Assembly: GCA_000729835.1 (NCBI GenBank)
Contig: JFHB01000056.1
Span: 62,001-126,000, forward strand
Length of the DNA: 64,000 nt
Source of the DNA: Atkinsonella hypoxylon
Taxonomy: Eukaryota; Ascomycota; Sordariomycetes; Hypocreales; Clavicipitaceae
Direction: 5' to 3'
The translations under genes were made by a program, and so were the position numbers. Under the pieces are notes generated by a model. The model did no database searches. It was not told the origin of the DNA and saw only the letters and a program-made list of their open reading frames with translations. This document shows, piece by piece, positions 22,954 through 33,819 of this stretch; position 1 is the stretch's first letter, and the number at the start of each line of letters is the position of its first letter.

Positions 22954-24876
22954 TTAGTGATGAAAGAGACGTATGTTCTGCTGCACAAAAGTAATGCCCA
23001 GATTCTCAGCGGTCTCGAAGACCGCCATGTCGTTTTGGCTACCGCTTGGGGCAGCAATGTAATTTACCCCTGAGCGGGAGGCGCGGAAGACGTTATCGGT
23101 AAAGGGGAACTACAAGTTGGTTAGTTGGCATAGACATGTATGAGTGTAAAGAAACGAGGGCCGGGAGAAACACTTACAAAGGCATCGCTGGAGACGCAAA
23201 CATTCTTCAGCTGCTTCATCCAGGCTTCTCTCTCGTCATCAGTGAATGCAGCGGGGATTTCCTCAAAGACGGCTTCGAAGGCCTCGCGCTCGGCGCCAGA
23301 CTTGGGCAGTTCGCCGCTGACCAGCAGATCGATGGCGTTGCTCTTGTCCGGGCGCTTAGTGCCTTTCTTCCACTTGATGTTGAGGACGCGCTCGTGGAAA
23401 CGCATCCACCAGTTGTCGGCCTTGTCGCCTGCAAGACGGGTGCAGTGGATGCGAGACTGCTGGCCGGCGCCGAGACCTATGACCTGGCCGTTGACGGCGT
23501 AGCAGACCGAGTTGCTCTGGGTGTACTTAAGGGTGATGGTGGCAACGGTCAAATCGCGGGCGGCGTCCTCGGGAAGGGAGACTGTATCCTTGGGGGTGAT
23601 GATGGCCTCGAAAGACTTGGGTGAGATGTCGACGTCGTTGCGGTACTGTTGGAGAGTGACGCCATAGACGGTGCGCGTCTCGTTGGGAGCTGGGTTGTAG
23701 TCGGGATCGATCTGAAGGACGAGGTATTTGCCGCCCTTCTTCTTCTTGAGGATATCAAGAGCGGCATCTTCGTATCCTGGGGCAATGACACCGTCGGATA
23801 CCTCCTTGGAGATAATGCTGGCGGTGGGAACGTCCACAACGTCACTGAGGGCGATGATATCGCCGAAGCTGCTCATGCGGTCGGCACCACGAGCACGAGC
23901 ATATGCTTGGGCAAGAGCTGAGGATTCAATTCCCTCGATGTCGTTCACAAAGTAGACCTTGCGCTCCTCGGCGGTCAAGGGAAGACCAATGGCTGCACCG
24001 GCGGGTGAGACATGCTTGAAGCTGGCGGCAGCGGGCTTGCTCAATGCCTGCTTCAGCTCCTTGACCAGCGGCCAGGCGTTGAGCGAGTCGAGCAGGTTGA
24101 TGTAGCCGGGCGAGCCGCAGAGAACCTTGAACGGCAGCTTTTCTGAGACGGTGTAAGCCGCAGCGGGCTTTTGGTGAGGATTGGCTCCATATCGCAAGGT
24201 CAGGAATTGTTCGCCATTGCCGGCATATTCCTTGCGGAAGAAGCTGGAAATGGCAGTGTCATAGTCGGCCGTATGCTCAAAGGCCTTGAGGGCGTATCGG
24301 TTCCGGCTCGCCTCGGTGATCTCGCCTTGCTCAAGCTCTTTGAGGAAGCCGGCATAGTCCGCTGGGTCGCTGAGGATGGTCACGCGGGAGTGGTTCTTGG
24401 CGGCAGCACGAATGAGGGTCACGCCGCCGATGTCGATCTCCTCGACGGCCTCGGGGATGCTGACATTGATCTTGGCAACGGTATCCTTGAAGGGATACAG
24501 GTTGCAAATAACGTAGTCGACTTTGGCAATGCCCTGCTCGGCAAGGTCTTTCTCGTCGGACTCGAGATTGCGGGCGAGAATGCCGCCATGGACGGCAGGG
24601 TGCAGCGTCTTGACACGACCACCCAGCATCTCGGGAGCCTTGGTGATGGCGCTGACGTCCCTGTTTTTTGTAATCTTGGTATTATAATGATTGATCATGT
24701 AAATGTCTTGGGCTACCATGAACTTACTCGACAGGCATGCCAGCCTCGCGAATCATGCGCGAGGTGCCGCCAGAGGCAAGAACACGGACATTCTGCTTGA
24801 TAAGGCCCTTAGCCAAATCGAGAAGCCCGGTCTTGTCGTAGACGGATAGAATGGCAAGCTTCTGATTTCCAGACAT
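22954..24876 (-). CDS. bifunctional AICAR transformylase / IMP cyclohydrolase (ATIC)
   Basis: Catalyses the last two steps of de novo purine synthesis: formyl transfer from 10-formyl-tetrahydrofolate to AICAR, then ring closure to IMP, in the cytosol. Three exons on the minus strand, 24728-24876, 23178-24660 and 22954-23109, give 595 residues, the usual length (yeast ADE16/ADE17 about 590). The N-terminal MGS-like cyclohydrolase domain starts LAILSVYDKTGLLDLAKGL and includes KTLHPAVHGGILARN near residue 65. The transformylase domain shows RYGANPHQKPAAAY near 205 and KRPDKSNAIDLL near 480. The last exon supplies FPFTDNVFRASRSGV and the closing NIRLFHH. The introns are 67 and 68 nt. The start is the first Met (MSGNQKLAIL). 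It is divergent from the SGNH hydrolase gene, 611 bp apart. Confidence 0.97.
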
Positions 24877-25487
24877 GATGAATCGCCTGAGCGACTGGGT
24901 GGAAGGAAGAGGAAAAGAAAAACACAACTGCAAAAACTTGTGCTGTCTGTCCTTTTTTCTTCTTCTCCTTCTTTCCACTGATGAAGCGTCGATGGCGCAA
25001 GTGAGGAAAAAAAAAAAAAAAAAATGTTTGGCGGGGTAATAAGTATTGCCGCAGGCACGATAGTTAGTTAATGGGCTGCCGGACTCGGAAGGTTCAACAA
25101 TGGTGGGGTTGTTTGTGGTGGGGTAGGACGGGCAGGGCAGTGCGGGCGTGTCCCGCACAATATCAGCTTAGCTATTTCCCCCGTGGAGTAATGCTCAAGG
25201 TGTCACTCTGCCGTGACAGAGCATGTCTAGCTAATTACCTACAAATGTAAAATGAAATGCAGGCTACCACAACAGGGACGCAATGTCCCGCTTAATCTGT
25301 CACTCGTGCCGCCCCACATGGCCGCGTGCTCAGTGGTTGTTTACGACAGACAATCAGCAACAACGTGACAAGGCTCCCCCAAACAACACCAACGACGCCA
25401 GCGGCCCGCACTTCTTCATCCACCGTGCAACATAGAATAATATATATATGAAAAAAAAAAAAAAAAAAAGTATATTAGCTGCCCCCG
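24877..25487. promoter_or_regulatory. divergent promoter region with two long A tracts
   Basis: 611 bp separate the start codons of ATIC (minus) and the SGNH hydrolase (plus), so both promoters must lie here. An 18-bp A run (25007-25024) and a 19-bp A run (25451-25469), the second preceded by a TATATATATATG stretch, are typical nucleosome-excluding poly(dA:dT) tracts. Their role here is inference. Confidence 0.65.
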
Positions 25488-26491
25488 ATGGCCAACACGA
25501 CCTTGAACATTCTCTGTTTCGGCGACTCCCTCACCTCCGGCTACCACGACTACGGCATAAACTCCCACCCGTACTCAATAGCCTTCAAGGCAACGCTGCA
25601 GGCAGCCCTTCCGCACATGAACATTAATGTGCACACTAACGGCAAACCGGGTGATGTCGGCTCCTGGCCTGCCTTCAACGAGAGATTGAAGAACGAGTGT
25701 ATGCGCCATTTCTCAGCCGCTTTTCATGTCTTCAGCCATGGCTGGACGGATGGCACTTTTGTCAATCGTGCATCTGAATAGAGAACTGACTCCCGGTCTG
25801 GATATCCAGGCGCAGCACGCCACTATGACTGGGTCATTATACTAGCAGGCTCAAAGTCCGTCCGTCCTTTTTCTTTTTCTTGCATTCATCTTACTTTTCT
25901 TAATTCCTGAAAGCTAGGTATCATCTGCAAACCTAACACCGTGGCGTAGTGACCTAGCGTACCGAGTCCCGACAGACCAAATGTACGAAGCCTTCCAATC
26001 AAACTGGGACATACCACTTTGCAAAGGCAACAAAGTCCTCGCTTTGACAGTCCCCGATTCTAAAGCCAAGCCAGCATGGGTGGTCAATAACCGGGCCGAA
26101 ATCAACCGCTTGATAATGAATCATAAAGAACGTAATTTGTGAGTTTGGGAACCTCCTTGCGTTCAAGGGGCTTCACGGACACTGACACAACGACAGTTAT
26201 GCGTTCGACCTTCACTCCAAGATCCCCTACCACTCATTATCAGAAGAGGACAAGCAAAAGTATTGGGATGACGGGCTACATCTGACTAGAATAGGATATG
26301 ACTGGATGGGCGCACAGATTGCCGTCGGCTTTCTCGCGATACTCTTCTCCAAAGGCTGCGCGGGGAATCCGCCTCCTAGCCAGAGACGGCTACGGACATC
26401 TCCCGATGATGCTGTGTTCGAGGAAGAGGCAGGAAATCCGGGTAATTTAAGCGAGGGGTACGTGGTTGTGAGAAAGAAGGATTTGTATTGA
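25488..26491 (+). CDS. SGNH/GDSL hydrolase (esterase-like), cytosolic
   Basis: Four exons, 25488-25698, 25810-25855, 25950-26138 and 26197-26491, give 246 residues. Block I is LCFGDSLTSGY at residues 9-19, with the nucleophile Ser in GDS. Block II glycine is probably GKPGDVGSW. Block III is AGSNDLAY, created across the second intron and carrying the Asn of the oxyanion hole. Block V is DGLHLTRIGYDWMG, with the catalytic Asp-x-x-His. The reaction is ester hydrolysis on an unknown small substrate. There is no signal peptide. Intron 2 has the weak donor GTCCGT; it is chosen because it alone rebuilds the GxND block. The gene is convergent with CSN4, with 149 bp between stop codons. Confidence 0.9.
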
Positions 26492-26640
26492 TATCATTTG
26501 CAATGATGAGCCCTGGGAGTTTGGCGTCGCTGGGGAAGCCATTATCATGCACATGTTCATGTCCCGCCCCCATACTCCGTCTTGTGTTTGCTACCAAATA
26601 ACGCCGGCCGGCATGCTCGAAAAACCATGAATGCATTATG

Positions 26641-28035
26641 CTACGCTAGGTCAAACTGTTGCGTTCCCACAACGAGATTCGCTGCAACAAAGTTCTGCAT
26701 GATAAAAAGTCAGCATCCAGCATCCCCAACTCCCTTGCCGCAGTGCTGAAACCAAGCGCCGGAGAGGAGGAAGGGAGGGGGAAAAAGTGAAAGTGAACGA
26801 CTTACCGGAAACTCCTGTTGCAAGCAATTTGTCACCCGCTCGACTTCCTCCGCTAGACTCTCCACGTTGGTATCCCATCTGCGCATCTCCTTGCCCGCAA
26901 TAACCTCTGCCCGCCCACTGCCCTTCTCGCCCGATGCCTCTCCTCCCTCAAACCACACAATCCCATCCAGCTGATCAATACGACCGACAAGTCGTCCCTG
27001 CTCAATCATACGAGCGGTCGTCTCTTCCGCTTTACCTGCATCTAACCGTAACAGCGACCCTAGGGCCTCAAATCTAATGTTGCTGTAAAGTCTCGACGCA
27101 CCCAACAAGTTGTGTTCAACCACAGCCTTTGCCAATACCGTGGATCCATCCGACGTTGTAGCAAGCTGGTGCGGCTGCAGGCCCTCCGCAAACTTGTCCA
27201 CCTCTGCCGGAGATAGCAACCTATCCAAGAACATCTTCTCCAGGATCCCAAACTCAGCCAGCTGCACGGCTCGCTCGTCCTTGTACAGCCTGCCCAGCAT
27301 ACGGCTTCTCAGAGGCCCGGCGGGCGCCAAAATGGCACACTTGATAGCCATACCAAGAGTATGCAAGCTCTCTTCCTCTGCAATCGCCGACGAGAAGCTA
27401 ATCTCATGGTACCGCTGCGCAGCAGATAAGAAGTCCCGCTTGGCATCCTGGATCCGAGCCTGCGACAAGCGAAAGTGTAGCGTCAGGTCCTGATCGGCAA
27501 CCATGTGCATGATATTCTTCAACTTGTTGATATAGGTCTCCGCGGCCGTCGAGTCATCTACCTCGAGATAGTTCCTGACGATGCGGATCCATATTCTTGC
27601 TTTCTCATCATCCTTCACTTTACGCTGCGAGCTGTCGAGGGGGATCTCTGCGAGCATCTTGGCTGCGTCGAGAAAGTCTTCACTGTTCTCGTGTGCGGTG
27701 GCAACGAGCTCGCACAATGTGGCCGTGGCATCGAGGAACGAGGAGGGCTGCGAAGCGAGGACAGAGAGTGTTCGCGTGCCGACTTCGATCCATATGTCCT
27801 CGTTCTTGAGGGACTGGAGCGTCGACACAAAGATGCCGAGAACCGCTCGTGTGGACACGATGCCGAGGGATTGGCCGAAGAAAGAGTCGACGATGGCATT
27901 GAGATCGTCGACGGCGGTGTGCGGCGAGGATAGGTTCTTGATGTTGGCAAGGAGAGCTTCGTAAACAGGACCTTTTTCGCCAGCTGCCGACTCGGCCTGG
28001 GCTAGAGCCTCGGCGACTTTTGCATTCGGCGCCAT
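26641..28035 (-). CDS. csn4: COP9 signalosome subunit 4 (CSN4)
   Basis: A PCI-domain subunit of the COP9 signalosome, which removes Nedd8 from cullins and so controls cullin-RING ubiquitin ligases; in filamentous fungi it affects development and secondary metabolism. Exons 26806-28035 and 26641-26694 give 427 residues, slightly longer than animal CSN4. The N-terminal half is helical TPR-like repeat. The winged-helix PCI part is at about 310-375 (EHNLLGASRLYSNIRFEALG, then MIEQGRLVGRIDQLDGIVWFE). The last exon adds NFVAANLVVGTQQFDLA. The 111-nt intron donor is GTAAGT and the acceptor ATGCAG. Start Met at 28035 (MAPNAKVAEAL). Downstream, PXMP4 and RAD17 lie on the same strand, each with its own spacing of several hundred bp. 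Confidence 0.93.
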
Positions 28036-28777
28036 GTCTGTCTGGATTTGGAGGTGGAATCTCTCTCCTTTTTCTCTGTTCTCTTGTCTTTCTTGCTACT
28101 GGCGTGTTCGGTGTAAAAATGTGGCAGAGAGAGAAACTGGCAGGCGACTGGTGCTTCAAGAGACATTGAAGACGCAGCTGAAATTACAGAGGATCGTAAG
28201 TAGTTCCGAGCAAAGCCCATTCATTTCATTGTACAGTGGGGCAGGTACATTGACCCTGCCGTATCTCTGCGGGGTGGATATGGCGGGGAGCTGTGGCGGG
28301 GCAATGCAGCGACCTGTTCACTCACTTAAGGAGCCCTTTGCGCAGCAGCCTGACCAGAAAGAGAAAGGCACGTGAATATATTCGTCTTTCGGCATCAATT
28401 GACTCTGGGCATTACTATGATTATTGGTAGGGACTACTGCCTCCCACTCAAATTCTGTGATATGCCTCAAGAACCACACTACACTATGAGCGTCAATAGC
28501 ACGCACTGACATTTGTCAATATTCGTCGGGAGGGAAGGAGGGGGACTCTACGATTGATGGCAAATGAATATGTACGTATAATATATATGTATATATCTGT
28601 ATAAACATCCTCAAATGCCAGCAAAATTTGGGCTGTGGCAGACGCAATCGCAGCCGACTTGCAGCAAACAACTCTCTGGCGAACATTTTCCACCATCTCA
28701 TCATTCAGGTGATCTATCTCAAGGCAGAATACACATTGTTCACCCCCCTGTCAGCCCCAAGCGCATAAAACAACCGT
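28036..28777. other. intergenic between PXMP4 3' end and CSN4 promoter
   Basis: No gene seen. A short TATATATGTATATAT stretch lies near 28580. Confidence 0.5.
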
Positions 28778-29801
28778 CTATTTGTTATGCCAAAGCAGTG
28801 TGCGCAGTGAATCCCAATCATCGCAGTCCTTGTAGATGTACGTCATGCTACTGCGCAAACTGGACTGCAAGTCCTCAGGATGTGTCTTGAACAACAACAT
28901 GACCATGCCCCAGGATAGAGACGCGAACGCTGGCCATGCGTAGTAGCTGATTTGCGAGGACATTGGTTCTTTCGAAAGCACAGGGAAGCCGTGCCCTGGC
29001 TTGACTGCGATGCGCGCGAGCGCGAGCGCGACACGCGCAAAGATGTAAATGACAATTTGCTGGCTGACCGATGAGATCTTGCCGTTGCGCTTGGAGCGTT
29101 GGCCGAAAACGATGTAGCCACCGAGGAGACCACCAAGGAAGCTGTCGTAGGGCCCTGAATGGGAAGATCACATGACGATGTTAATCTCGTGTCCCACGTT
29201 GCAAGCTCTTCTAGGCCAAGGAAAAACAAGACTGCTTACCCCCCTTGCCCGGGTTAGGGCCATAGTACTTCAACGCCAGAGTCGTCAGTTTATATATCGT
29301 CGCGAAGCGGGCGAGATTTGTAGCGTGTTTCTTGGTAGCTCTCAACACGAGGGCAACTTTTTGTCGGAACCTGCAGCAGGAGTTTCCAAGCATGTCAGCA
29401 CACAAACCATCCTTACTTTCTGTCTTTTTGCCTCCGGGGGAGCCGATATTTTGGAATCGCGACGGCTGGTCAACATACGTTCCAGATCGGAAAAGGAATA
29501 TCATTCTATGGCAGAAATTGCGGGTTTAGCGTTTTGCTCGTTTCGGGACCTGGAAAGAAGGCCCATTCGTAGAACTTACACTAGCGCATGAGGGAATCGT
29601 ACTTTGGTCCCGTATACGGCGCCATTGCGAGCCGTCTTGACAAGCGACAACAGATCGTGGTAGCGCGGGTCGAGAACAATGCGCTCCAGGGCGCCCTGGA
29701 AGAGAACAGGCGTTAGTCCATGGCAGATCGCTTCAGCGTGTACGCCCTGATCGCCGTCGCTTTGTAGCCCGTACCTTGAGGGCATCTAGCGATGTCGCCA
29801 T
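28778..29801 (-). CDS. peroxisomal membrane protein 4 (PXMP4/PMP24)
   Basis: An integral peroxisomal membrane protein of the Tim17/PMP24 family; its transport role is not settled. Five exons on the minus strand, 29775-29801, 29580-29695, 29479-29505, 29240-29370 and 28778-29154, give 225 residues (human PXMP4 is 212). The joined sequence shows LDPRYHDLLSLVKTARNGAVYG, then FPHALVMIFLFRSGT, a basic loop with RATKKHATNLARFA, YGPNPGKGGPYDSFLGGLLG across intron 4, and the C-terminal SSLRSSMTYIYKDCDDW. These blocks and their order match PXMP4. Two of the exons are only 27 nt each, and all five phases close. Several glycine-rich hydrophobic segments are visible (FLGGLLGGYIVFG). Start: MATSLDALK at 29801. 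Confidence 0.93.
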
Positions 29802-30651
29802 GTCGCTGGTTCTGTGCCTCGGTAAAGGGTGGATAAGGTTAAGTTGTTGTGGACTTGCTTGAATCAGGAAGCACCTGGAGAAGAGCACGTCCACGTCCAG
29901 AGTTTAGCCTTCGATATGTCGGGCGAATCAACGCATTGAGATGAGGAACAGGAGACGACGGAAATATCGAACGGGCGAGCAGCAGTAAAAAGTGAGGGTT
30001 GATGGCATGCCAAGACGACCGTGAGGTTGAAGAGGCAAGGCTGGTCCGACGTTGTCCGGCACAGAGCCTCGGAATGATGGCCTGTGGTGGTCGGCCTGCT
30101 CCGACAGCGACTGTTGCTAGTCGCACAGCTGCCCGCCCGAAAGTCCCCCGCCAGCACCCCTCTGTAACTTTATGCTGCACGCTCTACTCCGTAGAGGCAG
30201 CAACGTCGTCACGCGGGGGACACATTTTATGACGGATCCCACGACCCGTTTACTCTGCATAGGACCCGTCATGTAATTTGACCACCCCGTTTATGCGAAA
30301 AGTTCAAGAGACTAGCATAGCATGTGATATAGATATGTACTTTGCAACCTCTAACCGCCCCACATCTTATTTGGGGTCAAGATCCTGTTGATAGTTAGTT
30401 AACTAAGGTCTGGTACTTGCGAATAAGCTAGCAGCATCTGCATACCTAGCTATGGATCATGAAAATGCTGAATATCAAGCTATCTTGTTGATGCCGATGA
30501 CGTAACACTTCCGAATCTATAGGGATATCGGTTCCATCAAGTACATCGCTTTTAAGTCAGCCACACTAATAGCCAGTTGTCAAAATTTCCTCGTCATCTA
30601 TTATAGTACAATACAGTGCAAAGTCGCATACCCTCAAAACGCCAATCAGCT
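29802..30651. other. intergenic, PXMP4 promoter and RAD17 3' flank
   Basis: No gene is supportable. ORFs of about 100 codons on both strands at 29840-30230 overlap each other and lack family features. Confidence 0.5.
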
Positions 30652-33237
30652 TTAATCTTCAATGTCATCGTCACTCAAGACCAGTTTCTGCGCAAGCATT
30701 CCAGACACAGCGCCCGCTTTGATTCCCGCACTCTTCTTCCGCGGACTAGCCTCTTCGGACGGTCTATCTGTCGCCCATGCTTCTCCAGGCAGAGCATCGT
30801 CTTCTGCCGCGGATTCATCGTCTACTGTCGCAGATACGCCGTTGAAGGAAACGACCTTTTCGAGATCGCGCAGTCGAATGCTCGTCCTGCGGCTGCGTGC
30901 AATATGAGCCATGTATGGTAAACGGTCGAGCAGCATCTCTCGTTGAGCCGCGCTTCCAAGGGAGAGGAGGGGCGCGAACTCGGTGCTATCCTCACTTGTA
31001 TTGTTTGCCGTAGCGATAGCGGTATCGGCGGAGTGAGCCTGCTGTTGGCGATGCATCCACGAAGCGGGATTTGCGGATGACTGCGACTTGAGAAATGCAG
31101 TGGCACCGTCGGTGAGGTTCTTGGTTTCTAATTGCGATTCGCCCTTTAGCATCTCAGTCGACCATAGATCTACAAGGCCTTCGATCTCCTCCTTGGCCCT
31201 CCATACTTTCAGACTCATTGGGTAAAACATTTTGAATGCATCGCTACCCTTTGCCATGGTGGTGGTCTTGCGTCTGACTGGATTTGGTAACGAAAACAGC
31301 ATGCCGCGGACTGCAACCTGAAAAGTCATTTCGTCTTGACGCAGTAGATGACTGCTTGAGTCTCTTCCACTGAATTTACCTTGTCCTCCGAAAGAAACAT
31401 CTCGTGATGAGCAAAGGAGATCGCTTTCTGAGAGGTATTCTATGCACTCGTTGACATAATCCATTGGAGTTGAGAGGTCCATTGGATCAGTGCTTTCACA
31501 AGATAATACGTAGTTCTCGTGCAGTGCGGATATAAAAGTGTGAGTGTCTGTGCCCGTTTCGTCAATTAGGGAGTCGACAGACACCTGTGACCTCTTCGGA
31601 CGAGCATACTGAGACAAATATGCGGGTAAATGTTCAACAGTATCGTCGGCGGGAGCATTTTCGTCCCGCTTGTTGTAAACGACTTTGCCAACAGCGTGGA
31701 AGATGCCGAGACTGGCTTCACGTTGAGAGATGAGTTCGAGGCTTTCAGTTTCGCCTTTTGTCAAGCTGATAGAATCCCTCGTGCTCCTTTTCGTTTTGGT
31801 GAAGGCAACCTTCGCACCCCAATCCGACACCTGATCTCCCTTGAGGCAGAGGAACTCGAGAGATGAAATGGCGCTGCGAATGTCTCCAATTTCCCCCAGT
31901 CTCTTAAGTACCTGAGGCCCAGGTGTTCTTCTGCGCCCAGATTTTCTCGCCTCTTTAAGTACCACAAGCTCTAGCGCTTTGGCGAGAATTGATGGGGCGA
32001 TGGCATTAAACTCAATCACTCCCACACCAGGGTGGCGTAGGATTTCGGGTCCAAGGAGACGATGAGCAGTCAAACTGTCTGCCGAAGCCGATGTCGTAGT
32101 CAGCAACGTTTCCGTTATTACCAACACAATGGGACTTATCGGCTCCCTCTGCTGTGACATCTGGCCAAATTGGGCGAGGGACGGCGTGTGAGCTGCCAAG
32201 TAATGAAGAATGTTGCTGCGGAAGGAATTGAGGGCAGCGGATGAACGCGAAAAAGTGTTGGGGAATTCTTCGATGAGAATAATTCGTTTGGTCAGATTTG
32301 CTCCCGTTCCATTCGAGCTGGTTGGTGTGGTGTCCTGAGATCCCTCAACATCGAGAGTTCCAAATTTGCGGCCGCGCCCGAGAAATTCGCCAAACTGAGA
32401 AGACGATGAAGTAAAACCAAGTCCCATGTTTAGGGTCGGGTTCTTCCACTCGAGAAGCTCGCATCCCATTTCTCTGGCCAGCAAACGCATCGTTGTGGTT
32501 TTTCCAGAGCCAGCGGCGCCTTTCAGAATCAAGACGCGTTGACGCATTCGTCCCGTTATAACGTCATCGAGCCATCTTCGAACGTCTGCAACTTTCTTCT
32601 TGTGCACCGCCAATTCGTCGAGGTTGCGTGGGCCGAAACGTTCTGACCATGGCCGTAATTCATCATCCATCCCCGATGGGTTCGTGGGTTTCGGCGGCTT
32701 AAGGAACTTTAGACCTGTGCTCGTCGGCTCACTAGACGCAGCATCATTGGTCTTCCTCCGTCTTTTGCGAGCATGCTGGCCGACCAAGCTGGATGAGCTT
32801 GCTTTAAGTTCCGATATCTCGTCATCCTCAGATATGGGATCACTAATTGGATCATCGATTGGTGAGGCGCGCTTTTCAGTACCATTACCCGTATTCGTGG
32901 CTCTTTGAGCTTGTTTGGAGAACAGCGTTTTCAAACTCGCTGTTTTTCCCTTCTCCTCAATCCGCCCAATATCTCTTCCCTTCTTCGGACTGTGACTCGC
33001 GCCGTTCTTTTGGGAGCTCGCTCGCCTCGGCTTTGTGGGGGAGGTATTGCTGATGGATTGTAGTGTGGAGCCCTTTGGCTTGACAGGACTCGGAGAAGCA
33101 GCTGGTTTTCGGCCTTTAGAGGGTGAGGCAGGCGAGGAAAGCAAGAAGTTGGAAAGGGTGTTCGTCCGCGGTTGGTAATCTTCATCGTCAGAGGCCTCGT
33201 GAAGGTTCCGCCTACGGCGTTTGGCGGGCGGGGCCAT
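30652..33237 (-). CDS. rad17: RAD17/Rad24 checkpoint clamp loader
   Basis: A large subunit that replaces RFC1 to load the 9-1-1 clamp at DNA damage sites and activate the ATR/Mec1 checkpoint. It is a single exon of 861 codons from the ATG at 33237 (MAPPAKRRRRNLHEAS). The open frame runs further upstream to 33321 but begins with TTG there. The N-terminal 190 residues are basic and Ser-rich with nuclear-localisation-like clusters (AKRRRR; HARKRRRK). Then come the Rad17 signature WSERFGPRNLDELAVHKKKV, Walker A GAAGSGKTTTM at about 238-248 and Walker B-like RIILIEEFPN near 313. The AAA+ lid follows, with HPGVGVIEFNAIAPSIL. The C-terminal third has low conservation. The acidic tail SDDDIED is typical of the family. 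Confidence 0.93.
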   Translation of the reverse strand: MAPPAKRRRRNLHEASDDEDYQPRTNTLSNFLLSSPASPSKGRKPAASPSPVKPKGSTLQSISNTSPTKPRRASSQKNGASHSPKKGRDIGRIEEKGKTASLKTLFSKQAQRATNTGNGTEKRASPIDDPISDPISEDDEISELKASSSSLVGQHARKRRRKTNDAASSEPTSTGLKFLKPPKPTNPSGMDDELRPWSERFGPRNLDELAVHKKKVADVRRWLDDVITGRMRQRVLILKGAAGSGKTTTMRLLAREMGCELLEWKNPTLNMGLGFTSSSSQFGEFLGRGRKFGTLDVEGSQDTTPTSSNGTGANLTKRIILIEEFPNTFSRSSAALNSFRSNILHYLAAHTPSLAQFGQMSQQREPISPIVLVITETLLTTTSASADSLTAHRLLGPEILRHPGVGVIEFNAIAPSILAKALELVVLKEARKSGRRRTPGPQVLKRLGEIGDIRSAISSLEFLCLKGDQVSDWGAKVAFTKTKRSTRDSISLTKGETESLELISQREASLGIFHAVGKVVYNKRDENAPADDTVEHLPAYLSQYARPKRSQVSVDSLIDETGTDTHTFISALHENYVLSCESTDPMDLSTPMDYVNECIEYLSESDLLCSSRDVSFGGQGKFSGRDSSSHLLRQDEMTFQVAVRGMLFSLPNPVRRKTTTMAKGSDAFKMFYPMSLKVWRAKEEIEGLVDLWSTEMLKGESQLETKNLTDGATAFLKSQSSANPASWMHRQQQAHSADTAIATANNTSEDSTEFAPLLSLGSAAQREMLLDRLPYMAHIARSRRTSIRLRDLEKVVSFNGVSATVDDESAAEDDALPGEAWATDRPSEEASPRKKSAGIKAGAVSGMLAQKLVLSDDDIED

Positions 33238-33819
33238 CAAAGCGACTGAATTGACAGAAGCATCTGGAGATCGGGGGTCCCATGTGGGCTGGAGCCGGAG
33301 CTGGAGCTGTCGACTCTGCAATCGATCTTATGTCAAGAGACGGGATGTCGTTGTCAACGACAAAGTCGAACACTCTTCGTTGCCTGGCTCGCGTGGCTTG
33401 CCATTTTGATAGAAATGGCCATCCTCAATTGCTCACGGCGGACGACGCCTGAAATCCACTGTCCAAGGTGTCGGTGTGGGTCCAGCAGTAGCCTCAAGCT
33501 GTTCACGGATTGGCCAATCTAACAATATTATGCATTAGCGTTCTTGAATCACACCACGGTTTTATTAATTAACCCCCCCCCCCCCACAGCCAAGCACTTG
33601 TATCACTTGCAGCCGATCAACCACCCCTCAGTCTTTATAACCACAAATCGGCGTCACATCACTAAATGGAAAATGACAACACAGCATACAGTCTGGAGCC
33701 AGACAGCAGACAGCTTACTTACATATCGGATTCACCACTAAATGCATATTCTACATTTTCACACAACAATCCAAACAAAGACTGCAATTCCTGCGCTGGC
33801 AATTATTAATTAATGAGAT
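33238..33819. other. intergenic with C13 homopolymer
   Basis: RAD17 promoter region and 3' flank of the questin-oxidase-like gene. A run of 13 C lies at 33573-33585. No gene was recognised. Confidence 0.55.

Noticed and set aside
24171..24800. 209-codon plus-strand frame opposite ATIC
   Set aside because: Mirrors the ATIC coding strand and is not itself conserved.
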